A stretch of DNA of 64,000 nucleotides, taken from JAMHWD01 sp035911135. GTDB lineage: Bacteria > Pseudomonadota > Alphaproteobacteria > Micavibrionales > Micavibrionaceae. Every line of letters begins with the position of its first letter. The stretch's first letter is position 1. The notes beneath the pieces were generated by a model. That model saw only the letters and a program-made list of their open reading frames with translations. It ran no database searches and was not told the origin of the DNA. Shown here one piece after another: positions 1-8,766 of the stretch. The translations under genes were made by a program, and so were the position numbers. Location: positions 248,001-312,000 of the forward strand of contig JAMHWD010000018.1 in the NCBI GenBank assembly GCA_035911135.1, given 5' to 3'.

Positions 1-86
1 ATGGCACGGACGTAACAACGCCCTAGAAAGAATATCCGCAATCAGCTATCCTTGGCGCACCCGGACAATAAAACAGGAGATACGCC

Positions 87-818
87 ATGCGCCGCATCAA
101 ATCCGCACTGCTTACCGCCGCTGCCTTTACAACATTCGCCTTCCCCGCCGCCGCGCAACAGCAAGACCCGATCCTGTCCCTGCCCGATGGTCAGGTGATC
201 CTGAACATTTCCGCCACCGAGCGCAAGGAAGTCGAGCAGGATCTGCTGGTTGCCACGCTTTCCTATAATGTCACCAAGCGCGATGCCGCCGAAATCCAGA
301 ACGAAATCAATACCGCCATGGCCGGCGCGCTGGCCGAAGCCAAGAAAGTCGATACGGTCAAGGTTGAGACCGGCGGGTATTACGTGCATGAAACCATCGA
401 ACCCCGCACGCAGGAAAAACTCTGGCAGGGCAGCCAGTCCATCACATTAAAATCAAAAAATTCCGAAGACCTGCTGGCGCTGACCGGGAAATTGCAAGCC
501 CTGAAGCTGAACATGAACGGTCTGAATTACACGCTTGATCCCGATACGGCCGTGAAAATTCAGGATGAGCTGATGGAGGCCGCGCTGATCCAGCTGCAAA
601 CACGCGCCGACCGCGCCGCCAAGGCCTTGAAGAAATCCGGCGCCGAACTGCGCGAGGTTAACACCCAAGGCATGGATATGCCCGTCATGCCGATGGCCCG
701 TTCCTATGCGAAGATGGAAATGGCTGTGGCTTCGGATGCTATGGCTGCGCCCGTGGCAGCCGCCGGGGAGACGACCATTACACTGACCGTCTCCGCCCGC
801 GCGATCCTTAAGCCTTAA
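87..818 (+). CDS. SIMPL (DUF541) domain periplasmic protein
   Basis: The 243-aa product has a Sec signal peptide (basic start, hydrophobic core, AAA cleavage site near residue 23) and one SIMPL/DUF541 domain over most of the mature part. Family members are periplasmic or outer-membrane-associated proteins, some linked to oxidative stress, with no settled reaction. The C-terminus, after a Met/Ala-rich linker, ends in the short beta-strand typical of the family. The start is supported by an AGGAG about 8 nt upstream. The stop overlaps the convergent next gene by 4 nt. The family call is fairly sure, the precise role is not. Confidence 0.8.
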   Translation: MRRIKSALLTAAAFTTFAFPAAAQQQDPILSLPDGQVILNISATERKEVEQDLLVATLSYNVTKRDAAEIQNEINTAMAGALAEAKKVDTVKVETGGYYVHETIEPRTQEKLWQGSQSITLKSKNSEDLLALTGKLQALKLNMNGLNYTLDPDTAVKIQDELMEAALIQLQTRADRAAKALKKSGAELREVNTQGMDMPVMPMARSYAKMEMAVASDAMAAPVAAAGETTITLTVSARAILKP

Positions 819-1279
819 TCGCGATAGATGATCGTAAAGCCTGAACGGTCATTGTTATAGGCCCATGGGTTATTATGGGAGCCATGATGATAGGATGGAC
901 CGTTATTCCATCCGCGCCTGTCATCATCCCAGCGATCACGGTCTTTATGTTTCTTATAATGCTTGCGATCATAATGGCGATCGCGGCCATAGTAATAATT
1001 ATCACGGGTTACATAGGAAACATTGCGTCCGTAGTAACGCCTTGCATCGTCTTGTATCATATCCAGCAAGGCTTCCTGTGCGATCGGCGCGCCGCTCATC
1101 TGCGTGATCTCCCACGCGCCATTGGGCTGGAAACAAGCCGTGCCATAAGCCTGATAACGAAAGCCGTTCAAGGTTACGGTGCGCGTGTAATCACGGCAAT
1201 CGCGGCCATAGGCTTTTGCTTCCTGCGGCATAAAAGTGAATGCGCCCAGCAGCGCGGTTAATATCAGAAACTTCTTCAT
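815..1279 (-). CDS. Secreted His/Tyr/Arg-rich protein, surface-antigen-like
   Basis: About 154 aa with a clear signal peptide (AKA cleavage near residue 23). The mature N-terminal half has two cysteines and a 'G-AC-QPNG-W' pattern like the C-terminal part of 17-kDa surface antigen (RT0821/Lpp0805) proteins. The C-terminal half is low-complexity, rich in Tyr, His, Arg and Asp, and probably disordered or metal-binding. I chose the third in-frame Met because an AAGGA lies at proper distance and the peptide then starts MKK. Convergent with the SIMPL gene. Function unknown. Confidence 0.65.
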   Translation of the reverse strand: MKKFLILTALLGAFTFMPQEAKAYGRDCRDYTRTVTLNGFRYQAYGTACFQPNGAWEITQMSGAPIAQEALLDMIQDDARRYYGRNVSYVTRDNYYYGRDRHYDRKHYKKHKDRDRWDDDRRGWNNGPSYHHGSHNNPWAYNNDRSGFTIIYRD

Positions 1280-1378
1280 TGGCATCATCCTTGATTATCT
1301 AACACGGCCATCATCAGGCCGGTTTCAAAGATAATACGCGCAAGGGCCAAAAACCCTTTGCCGGGCGAATTCAGGCGC

Positions 1379-1582
1379 TTAATCTTCGTAGAATTTCTTT
1401 TCTTTTTTCAGAACATTCTCGTTCTTGTAGCCCAGCTTGTTTTTGAAAAAGAACTTCACCACGCTGCGCGGCAAAAACGTATAGACAATAAACCGGAGAA
1501 TAAATATGCCAGGCAAAATCGCAGCAATCGCAGCCATATACCAAAGCCATTCCACCTGTTCCTGCGATAATTCCTGATCCAT
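1379..1582 (-). CDS. Small single-pass membrane protein, unknown
   Basis: 67 aa with one hydrophobic segment (about residues 14-36) followed by a Lys/Phe-rich cytoplasmic tail. AAAGGG lies upstream of the ATG. It is divergently oriented from the DUF3137 gene. A weak hairpin (AAGGG/CCCTT) follows the stop. I do not recognise the family. It could be a small envelope protein, and the length makes it a moderate-confidence call. Confidence 0.5.
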   Translation of the reverse strand: MDQELSQEQVEWLWYMAAIAAILPGIFILRFIVYTFLPRSVVKFFFKNKLGYKNENVLKKEKKFYED

Positions 1583-1648
1583 AGCTATTGCCCTTTATGT
1601 CTTTAATGGCTTTCCCTGATGAGGGGGATACGTTACGATACTCTCATT

Positions 1649-2680
1649 ATGCCTCAATCGGCTGAAAAAAAGAACTCTCGAAACAAAACATCCCTAAGGG
1701 ATGCGCCGGATATGCGCTCGCTGGACGAGAGCAGCTTCCGCAGCGCCATCGAATCCCTGATCCGCGACAGCGACGCCCGCCGCCTTGATCGCATGTCCAG
1801 CCACCGCAGCCGCAATTTTCTGGCCCTGACCCTGACCATTACCGCCGTGATTGGCGGGGCCGGGGCGTTTGGCTGGTTTTTCCTGATGGATGGCGATCTG
1901 GCCACGGGGCTGGCCTGCTTGCTGGCGGCCCTTGCCCTTCCCGTGCTGGCCTTTCCCTGGGCCGAAGCGCCGGTCAAACGTTACCGGGCAGAACATAAAA
2001 CCAAATTCATGCCGGCGCTTGCCGGGATTTTCGGGCTGAAATACTACCCCGCACGCGGGATCAGCCGGGAAACGCTCAAGAAAACCGGGATCGTACCTGC
2101 CCATCGCCTCTATCATGCCGAAGATTGCATGGCCGGGCGTTACAAAGGTGTGCGTATTATTTTCTCCGAAGCGCGCCTGACCCATCCGCAACATAACGGC
2201 GAGTACGTATTTCACGGCGTTTTCGTTTTGCTGGAGCTGCCCGGCAAGCCTTTTGCAGGCCACAGCGTTGTCACGGCCGATAATACGCTGGCCCGCCGCC
2301 TCGCTGCCAAGCTTAAGCCTGTTGCCTTGCCTGCAGATATGCCACCATCGGATTTTATCATGCTCTCCTCCCGGCCTGAAAATGCCGGCCATCTGCAACA
2401 TGAAGGCTTGCTGCGCGAGTTTTCAGAAATGTCCCAGATTTTTGACAATGCCCCGATTTCAGCCGCCTTTTTTGGCGGCAACAGCCTGTTTATGATGATC
2501 CCCAACAATGCCGATATGTTCGAGCCCTGTAATATCAATCTGCCAATCGCTACTTTTGATACAGCACTCACCGCCCGGCAGGAGATCGGCAAAATTCTGG
2601 CCATCGTTGATATTCTTGAATTATACGGCCCTGCACCGGCTTTGGCCGATGGGTCTGATGATGCCGAATCGCCGGACTAG
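1649..2680 (+). CDS. DUF3137 family membrane protein
   Basis: A protein of about 343 aa with a charged N-terminus, two adjacent transmembrane helices (about residues 55-105 from the chosen start) and a large cytoplasmic domain matching DUF3137 in layout: 'LKYYPARGIS', a middle strand-rich part, and a conserved region around 'FFGGNSLFMMIP'. The role of the family is unknown. No good ribosome site precedes either the ATG at 1619 or that at 1649. I prefer 1649 because it leaves room for a promoter. The stop overlaps the next convergent gene by 4 nt. Confidence 0.65.
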   Translation: MPQSAEKKNSRNKTSLRDAPDMRSLDESSFRSAIESLIRDSDARRLDRMSSHRSRNFLALTLTITAVIGGAGAFGWFFLMDGDLATGLACLLAALALPVLAFPWAEAPVKRYRAEHKTKFMPALAGIFGLKYYPARGISRETLKKTGIVPAHRLYHAEDCMAGRYKGVRIIFSEARLTHPQHNGEYVFHGVFVLLELPGKPFAGHSVVTADNTLARRLAAKLKPVALPADMPPSDFIMLSSRPENAGHLQHEGLLREFSEMSQIFDNAPISAAFFGGNSLFMMIPNNADMFEPCNINLPIATFDTALTARQEIGKILAIVDILELYGPAPALADGSDDAESPD

Positions 2681-3006
2681 ATTTCGACCCGCAGAATAAC
2701 CCCGCCCTGCATCAGCATCACTGATTTTTTGGCCGATTTGGGCAAGGGAATCCCGCAGCCACGGCAGAACAGCATCAACGCCGCGGCCATGAAATCCTGC
2801 GTATATTCCATATGTTTAGGCGCATCCCAGTTCTCTTGGATATTCTCAAGCCCAACCACCAGCAAATTCTCGTCATTGGGGTGCTTGTCGATGCTGACAA
2901 GCTGCGCGGGCGGCGGTTTTTTCATGTTCTTTTGCATACTCAGCCCATAAATAGCCTTATAGGCCTCATCATAAGAGAACATTATGCGTCTATCTTCACG
3001 GGGCAT
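2677..3006 (-). CDS. Conserved small protein of unknown function
   Basis: 109 aa, soluble, with one CxxC (CRGCG) near residue 82 and a hydrophobic C-terminus. The reading frame is intact and ends 4 nt inside the convergent DUF3137 gene. An alternative ATG at 2982 would give a protein starting MFSYDEAY, and neither start has a strong Shine-Dalgarno. I do not recognise the family. Confidence 0.5.
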   Translation of the reverse strand: MPREDRRIMFSYDEAYKAIYGLSMQKNMKKPPPAQLVSIDKHPNDENLLVVGLENIQENWDAPKHMEYTQDFMAAALMLFCRGCGIPLPKSAKKSVMLMQGGVILRVEI

Positions 3007-3211
3007 GGAACGCGATCCGCCTTTTTTAAAAACTTCATGATTAAAATCAGCATATTACAAAGATTCCACGTGCCGATCCAGCCATCACAACTATGAATTA
3101 TATATATAAATTATGTCATAAAACTGTATAAATTGTGTTATTTACCTTTACAGCGCATAGCTGATTTGCTAAATTTGCATACATTAATATTCCATAACAG
3201 TAGAGGGGCTC

Positions 3212-3586
3212 ATGCAGGATTTTTCAAATATCGACGATCAACTGACCGGAACCATTGCCTTTAAAACAGCGGCAACAGGCCAGGACAATGACGCGCATAA
3301 CAAGGCCCTCCTTAACTATTTGAAAGAACAGTATAATATTTCCCAAAGCTTCCTGTTCCTGAACATCAAGCCGGATGATAATGCCAGCCAGTATTCCGCG
3401 CGTTATCAGGAAGCCTTTGAAGATCTTGGCATTGCCGCAGATGGCAAGATCACAGCCGAGGGCCGCGAGTTTTTTGACTATGTCGAAAAGACAGCCTCCC
3501 CCTTTGATAAGAAGCTCAAGGAATCCGCGAAAAATCCGGTATCCTCGAGCCGGCAGGCGCAATACTCTTCCTTTGATTGCGATTGA
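3212..3586 (+). CDS. Soluble protein of unknown function
   Basis: 124 aa with no signal peptide or membrane helix, acidic overall and predicted mainly helical. A strong AGAGGGG sits just before the ATG. The upstream 200 nt are very AT-rich and probably hold the promoter. The gene stands alone, about 100 nt before the CheZ-like gene in the same direction. No motif that I can name. Confidence 0.55.
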   Translation: MQDFSNIDDQLTGTIAFKTAATGQDNDAHNKALLNYLKEQYNISQSFLFLNIKPDDNASQYSARYQEAFEDLGIAADGKITAEGREFFDYVEKTASPFDKKLKESAKNPVSSSRQAQYSSFDCD

Positions 3587-3684
3587 TCTTAATTCCAGCG
3601 CAGCGCCCCTAGCAAAAAATTAACTTTTTCGGCTTATTGTCGGGATTGAACATTTTTTGTTGCGCCAAAGGGGCGTTGGGTATC

Positions 3685-4296
3685 ATGCCTATTCAATCAG
3701 GAACGCTTGAATCCTCGAACGCCAGCGCGGAAATCGACGCGGCGAGCCATCACATCCAGCAGCAATTAGAGACACTACAGCGTTTTATGGCACGGCGCTT
3801 TGATGAAATCTCCATGGAAATCAATGCGACCTCCCAGCAGGTCGATATGGCCGAAAGCGGCCTGATCGGTAAATTTTCTGAAGTTCTGGATGTGGTGCAG
3901 GCCATATCCTATAGCGGCGGCGGCAAAACAGCCGCCAATGCCGGGGTTGAACTCAGCGCCGTTGTCGAGATGACCGAACAGGCCGCCCATAAAATTCTGG
4001 ATGCCGCCGGCCATATCACCACCGCCATTGAAACCGACTGGAACGACCCGGCCGCCCGTCAGGCCGCGCAGAAATCAATTGCGGAAGAAGTCGGGAACAT
4101 CATCATTGCCTGTTCCTTTCAGGATCTTACCAGCCAAAGAATCCGCATGACGCTGGAGAATCTCAAATCCATCGAAGACCGGCTGGGCAATGTCCTCGAC
4201 AAAATGGGCCTTCAGCGCTCCAGCCAAGGTCCGCAGCAAATCATCGAAGAACATACCGCCTCTTCCCAGGCTGATATCGACGCCCTGTTCGACTAA
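3685..4296 (+). CDS. cheZ: CheZ-like CheY-P phosphatase
   Basis: About 203 aa, nearly all helical. It carries the CheZ catalytic signature around 'SFQDLTSQ' (family: Asp and Gln that place the water for CheY-P hydrolysis) and a C-terminal tail ending 'DIDALFD' like the CheY-binding tail of CheZ, joined by a Gln/Ser-rich linker. Expected to shorten the chemotaxis signal by dephosphorylating CheY in the cytoplasm. No other chemotaxis gene is nearby, so it is an orphan copy. I chose the ATG at 3685 because a GGGGCG precedes it. Upstream codons to 3637 lack an initiation site. Confidence 0.75.
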   Translation: MPIQSGTLESSNASAEIDAASHHIQQQLETLQRFMARRFDEISMEINATSQQVDMAESGLIGKFSEVLDVVQAISYSGGGKTAANAGVELSAVVEMTEQAAHKILDAAGHITTAIETDWNDPAARQAAQKSIAEEVGNIIIACSFQDLTSQRIRMTLENLKSIEDRLGNVLDKMGLQRSSQGPQQIIEEHTASSQADIDALFD

Positions 4297-4339
4297 TAAA
4301 ATTTCCTAAAATTTTATTCAAATAATCTTCAAATATTCA

Positions 4340-4367
4340 TGAAGTAATAGATCAAACTATTACTTCA
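4340..4367. terminator. AT-rich hairpin after cheZ
   Basis: An 11-bp perfect stem (TGAAGTAATAG with CTATTACTTCA, 6-nt loop) lies about 45 nt past the cheZ stop and is followed by an A/T-rich tract. It could terminate cheZ transcription. The low GC of the stem makes it a weak terminator, so a role as a protein-binding site is also possible. Confidence 0.4.
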
Positions 4368-4436
4368 AATTTTATGCATAATTAAAATCATCTTTACGCG
4401 AGAACCCTATGATCAAAGAAAAAAATAGGGTTCCAG

Positions 4437-4721
4437 ATGGGTGTCATAGAATTCAACAAGGCCGCAGATAAGCGAGCTTTTAAAACCAAGATCCAGCTTA
4501 AGAAACAGGGGCTCAAAAGCCATCTGAATACTTGCGCCGCCAAACCTTCCAAACTGGGTTTTCGCAAACCTGTTATCACGATTGCCAATGATTTTGCCAA
4601 TGCCGCCCTGCTGGCTTCATACCAGCGCGCCTTGAACGCCTATCTGGCGGATCTTCCCCGCGCCGCGGCGTATGAGCGCGGCATCGAAAACTGCGACCGC
4701 CTGCTGGCAGGTCTGGCCTGA
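4437..4721 (+). CDS. Small basic protein, unknown
   Basis: 94 aa, strongly basic in the first 50 residues and helical after that, with no signal peptide. AGGG precedes the ATG. The stretch shows normal codon use with no overlapping alternative. Unrecognised. The basic N-terminus would fit nucleic-acid contact, but that is speculation. Confidence 0.45.
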   Translation: MGVIEFNKAADKRAFKTKIQLKKQGLKSHLNTCAAKPSKLGFRKPVITIANDFANAALLASYQRALNAYLADLPRAAAYERGIENCDRLLAGLA

Positions 4722-4827
4722 TACCCGCCGGAATAAAAACCTCCCCTGCCCGGCAAGCCTCTATGACAAGGCGCGAATTATGTTAGAATATATAAGTTTT
4801 GGATAAAGCCCGATAACATTGACGGTC

Positions 4828-5736
4828 ATGGAACTTAATACTTCTCTCCTGCGCGAAAAATTTTCAATCCATGATGCCTCGGTCTCTGCCGATATGATCG
4901 TGGCATTGAGCAACCGCATGGTTGTTGAGCTGACATCCCCGCGCGGCCAGGTTGATGAGACTTTCATTATCCGATCCCACAACATGCATTCCTGCGTGCG
5001 TATGGCGGCACGCCTGATAAAATCTTATGACACGGCCGGGCCGATCATGAACCGCCCCAAGGCTTATGACTGGGAATCAGCATGGAACGCCGTGGTCAAT
5101 GATTACGAACATCGCTTCAACCCGCAACGCTGGATCGTCATCTATCACAAGGGCAAGATCATATTTTCTGCAGGCGAACATCATATTTTTCTCGATGTCA
5201 TCGAACAATGTGACGCCCGCAGCGGCAAAGCCTACGAACACGCCATCCCCATGGCGGAAGAAGCCTTCAAGCAGGCCGGCAAAGTCGTCCGCATCAATCA
5301 TGATTCCAACGTGGCGCTGGTGATCAGCCTTGAAAAGCAATCAGGGCGTCTTGGCGTTATTTTGCGTGGCCCCAACCGCACAACAACATTCACCATGAAT
5401 ATTCAGGTCAAGGGCAAATCAAAAGACCCCATCAACACCGCCCAATGCCTTGCCAGCGCCGCCGCCTATCTGGAAGGGGTACAGCTCGCGTTTCTGGTGG
5501 GCATGAATCATGAAAAAATCCGCCTTGGCATCATCGAGCGTTTTTCCGAGGAAGAAAAACAAACCAGAGAAGCCCGCGCCCGTCTCTCACGCCTCGCCGG
5601 GGAGATCGGCAATCTTGAGGATGCCTATGATATCCATTACCGCCCCGACAAGCCGGAATTCCAGCATATTTTGATGGATGCGGAAAAACTGGCGCAGAAA
5701 ATCCTGATCCCGCCTGATGAAAATATGACAGGCTGA
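4828..5736 (+). CDS. Soluble protein of unknown function, about 302 aa
   Basis: A long intact frame without signal peptide or membrane helices. The middle part (about residues 85-230) alternates strands and helices. The C-terminal third (about 230-275) is a charged coiled-coil stretch. I do not recognise a named domain. The start could also be a TTG three codons upstream, and no clear Shine-Dalgarno is present. The gene is convergent with acnA. It is likely real from its length and coding character. Confidence 0.6.
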   Translation: MELNTSLLREKFSIHDASVSADMIVALSNRMVVELTSPRGQVDETFIIRSHNMHSCVRMAARLIKSYDTAGPIMNRPKAYDWESAWNAVVNDYEHRFNPQRWIVIYHKGKIIFSAGEHHIFLDVIEQCDARSGKAYEHAIPMAEEAFKQAGKVVRINHDSNVALVISLEKQSGRLGVILRGPNRTTTFTMNIQVKGKSKDPINTAQCLASAAAYLEGVQLAFLVGMNHEKIRLGIIERFSEEEKQTREARARLSRLAGEIGNLEDAYDIHYRPDKPEFQHILMDAEKLAQKILIPPDENMTG

Positions 5737-5804
5737 AAATATGACGGGCTGAAACGATCCCGCCTCAGCCCGCATAATTCTTTAAAAATCAAAGATCCTG
5801 CCTG

Positions 5805-8564
5805 TTATGCCGCAAGACTGCGAAGCACGTAATGCAAGATGCCGCCATTGCGGTAGTAATCAACCTCATCCAGCGTGTCGATACGGCATTTCAGAGCAAT
5901 GTCCTTCTTGCTGCCATCCTCATAGGTCACGCTCATAATGATGTCCTGACCCGGCTTGATATCGCCATCAATACCCTTGATGTCGAATTTTTCCGTGCCC
6001 TTAAAGTTATACGTGGCCCGGCTCTCACCATTTTTGAACTGCAACGGCAAGATACCCATGCCGACAAGATTGGAGCGGTGAATACGCTCAAAGCTCTCTG
6101 CCACCACAGCCTTCACGCCCAGAAGGCGCGTGCCCTTGGCCGCCCAGTCGCGGGATGATCCCGTGCCATATTCCTTACCGGCAATCACCACCAGCGGCGT
6201 TCCAGCCGCCTGATATTTCACCGAAGCCTCATAGATGCTCATCTGTTCGCCTGTGGGGATAAATTTCGTCACGCCCCCTTCCACGCCCGGAACGATCTCG
6301 TTCTTGATGCGGATATTGGCAAATGTGCCGCGTGTCATTACACGGTCATTCCCGCGGCGCGCGCCATAAGAGTTAAAGTCCACTGGTCGCACCTGATGCT
6401 CGACCAGATATTTCCCGGCCGGATGGCTTTCCTTGAAAGATCCCGCGGGCGAGATATGGTCAGTCGTAATGGAATCACCCAAAATCGCCAGCGCATACGC
6501 ACCTTCGATATTTTTTGTCGGCGCGGGTTGCGGTTTCATACCTTCAAAGAAAGGCGGGTTCTGGATATAGGTCGATGTCGGGTCCCAGCGATAGGTCTCG
6601 CTCGCCTTTGCGCCGCCAATGGCCTGCCATTCCTTCGGGCCTTTAAAGACATCGGAATAACGGGATACGAACATATCGCGCGTCAGGCACTGGGCGATCG
6701 TATCGGCAATTTCCTTGTTCGTTGGCCAGATATCTTTCAGGAAAACATCCTTGCCATCCTTGGATTTGCCGATCGGGTCCTTGTACATATCAATTTTCAG
6801 GGAACCGGCAATCGCATAGGCCACCACCAGAGGCGGCGAAGCCAGATAATTCGATTTCACATGCGGGCTGATACGGCCTTCGAAATTTCTATTCCCCGAA
6901 AGAACAGCCGTAACGTTCAGATCGCCGGCCTCAACAGCCTTGCCGATCGCCGTCGGCAGCGGGCCGGAATTACCGATACAGGTCGTGCAGCCATAACCAA
7001 CCGTGTTAAAACCAACAGCATCAAGATCTTCCTGCAATCCCGCCTTGGTCAAGTAATCCGTGACCACCTGCGAACCGGGGGCGAGCGAAGTCTTCACCCA
7101 TGGCTTGCGCGTCAGGCCAAGCGCACGCGCCTTGCGCGCCACCAGACCTGCGGCCACCAGAACGGCCGGGTTGGATGTATTCGTACAGGATGTAATGGCG
7201 GCAATCACCACATGACCATGCTTGAGCTTGTAATCCTCGCCTTCCACCTGAATAGCCTTGTTCAGGCCATTCTCTGCCGCGGCCGGCTCCGAACCGCCGC
7301 CTTCTTCCATCATCTCGCCTTCCGCACCAACGGGATCAATGCCCAGCGATGTTGCCAGATGGCGGATATAGGATACTTTGGCATCTTTCAGATTGACGCG
7401 GTCCTGCGGGCGCTTGGGGCCAGCCAGCGCCGGCTCGATCGAACCAAGATCCAGCTCCAGCGTTGTCGTGAATACAGGATCGGCAGAAGAGGCATCGCGC
7501 CACATGCCCTGTTCCTTGGCGTAGGCCTCGACCAGCTTGATACGGTGTTCCTCGCGGCCCGTAAAGCGCAGGTAATTGAGCGTTTCCTCATCAATCGGAA
7601 AGAAACCGCAAGTCGCGCCGTATTCCGGCGCCATATTGGCAATCGTTGCGCGGTCCGCCAGCGTCAGATTATCAAGACCGGGACCAAAAAATTCGACAAA
7701 CTTATTCACCACGCCCAGCTTGCGGAGCATTTCCGTCACGCGCAGAACAAGGTCTGTGGCCGTATTGCCTTCCTTCATCTGGCCTGTCAGCTTAAAGCCG
7801 ACAACTTCAGGGATAACCATCGAAACCGGCTGGCCCAGCATTGCGGCCTCGGCCTCGATACCGCCCACGCCCCAGCCCAGAACAGCCATGCCGTTGACCA
7901 TGGTCGTGTGAGAATCCGTCCCCACCAGCGTATCGGGGTAGGCAACCTTGCGGCCCTGTTTATTCTCATCATCCTCAACCCAGATTGTCTGGGCCAGATA
8001 TTCCAGATTTACCTGATGGCAAATGCCTGTTCCGGGCGGCACAACGCGGAAATTACGGAACGCGCCTTGTCCCCATTTCAGAAATTCATAACGCTCGCCG
8101 TTACGCTCGAACTCGATCTCCACATTACGCTGGAATGCCTTGGGGCTGCCAAATTCATCCACCATGACCGAGTGATCGATCACCAGATCCACCGGCACCA
8201 GCGGATTGATTTTCTGAGGATCGCCGCCAAGCGCCACCATGGCCTCGCGCATCGCGGCCAAATCAACCACGGCCGGAACGCCTGTAAAATCCTGCATCAG
8301 AACACGAGCCGGGCGATAAGCAATCTCGTGATCGGATTTCTTATCCTTCATCCATTCAACGATCGCCTTGACATCCGCCACATTCACCGAGCGGTCATCT
8401 TCAAAGCGCAACAGATTTTCCAGCAGAACTTTAAGCGTATATGGCAAGCGCGAAACATCGCCAATCTTTTCTGCCGCAGCCTTGAGCGAGAAATAATCAT
8501 ATTCCTTGCCCTCAACGGTCAGTGTTTTGCGTGTATTAAGCGTATCGTGGCCTGTGCGTGTCAT
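5805..8564 (-). CDS. acnA: Aconitate hydratase A
   Basis: A 919-aa aconitase that interconverts citrate and isocitrate in the TCA cycle using a [4Fe-4S] cluster. The cluster cysteines are visible in 'ITSCTNTSNP' and 'GYGCTTCIGN'. The swivel domain with 'GSSRDWAAKG' is in the C-terminal part. Compared with the usual AcnA/IRP1 layout there is an acidic, Gly/Glu/Ala-rich insert of about 20 residues around positions 415-435, just before the cluster domain. A Fur-box-like site lies in the divergent region shared with nhaA, which would fit iron-dependent control. It sits apart from icd by nhaA only. Confidence 0.97.
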   Translation of the reverse strand: MTRTGHDTLNTRKTLTVEGKEYDYFSLKAAAEKIGDVSRLPYTLKVLLENLLRFEDDRSVNVADVKAIVEWMKDKKSDHEIAYRPARVLMQDFTGVPAVVDLAAMREAMVALGGDPQKINPLVPVDLVIDHSVMVDEFGSPKAFQRNVEIEFERNGERYEFLKWGQGAFRNFRVVPPGTGICHQVNLEYLAQTIWVEDDENKQGRKVAYPDTLVGTDSHTTMVNGMAVLGWGVGGIEAEAAMLGQPVSMVIPEVVGFKLTGQMKEGNTATDLVLRVTEMLRKLGVVNKFVEFFGPGLDNLTLADRATIANMAPEYGATCGFFPIDEETLNYLRFTGREEHRIKLVEAYAKEQGMWRDASSADPVFTTTLELDLGSIEPALAGPKRPQDRVNLKDAKVSYIRHLATSLGIDPVGAEGEMMEEGGGSEPAAAENGLNKAIQVEGEDYKLKHGHVVIAAITSCTNTSNPAVLVAAGLVARKARALGLTRKPWVKTSLAPGSQVVTDYLTKAGLQEDLDAVGFNTVGYGCTTCIGNSGPLPTAIGKAVEAGDLNVTAVLSGNRNFEGRISPHVKSNYLASPPLVVAYAIAGSLKIDMYKDPIGKSKDGKDVFLKDIWPTNKEIADTIAQCLTRDMFVSRYSDVFKGPKEWQAIGGAKASETYRWDPTSTYIQNPPFFEGMKPQPAPTKNIEGAYALAILGDSITTDHISPAGSFKESHPAGKYLVEHQVRPVDFNSYGARRGNDRVMTRGTFANIRIKNEIVPGVEGGVTKFIPTGEQMSIYEASVKYQAAGTPLVVIAGKEYGTGSSRDWAAKGTRLLGVKAVVAESFERIHRSNLVGMGILPLQFKNGESRATYNFKGTEKFDIKGIDGDIKPGQDIIMSVTYEDGSKKDIALKCRIDTLDEVDYYRNGGILHYVLRSLAA

Positions 8565-8668
8565 GTCGTGGAAAACCCCATGGATTCTGATGGATGATTG
8601 AATAATCGTGAAAAGAATATCATGAGTCCAAAAAGTTTAAAATCGGTAAAAATTTTCAAATGCTTAGA

Positions 8669-8683
8669 TGATATTCATTCTCA
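8669..8683. promoter_or_regulatory. Candidate Fur box between acnA and nhaA
   Basis: The 15-mer TGATATTCATTCTCA matches 12 of 14 defined positions of the 7-1-7 Fur consensus (TGATAAT-N-ATTATCA). It lies about 105 nt upstream of acnA and 84 nt upstream of nhaA. Aconitase is a common iron-responsive target, so acnA is the likelier regulated gene. Predicted by pattern only. Confidence 0.45.
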
Positions 8684-8766
8684 ATAAAGGCGATAAAAAT
8701 CCGTTTAGGGGTTTAAATTAGCGCCATACGATTTATAGTAGGGGACGAACGATCAAGGAAGCAGAC

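Noticed and set aside
6396..8597. Very long plus-strand open frame (733 codons) opposite acnA
   Set aside because: It is fully antisense to a certain aconitase gene and its composition (Arg/His/Ile-rich) is that of a shadow frame produced by GC-biased third positions.
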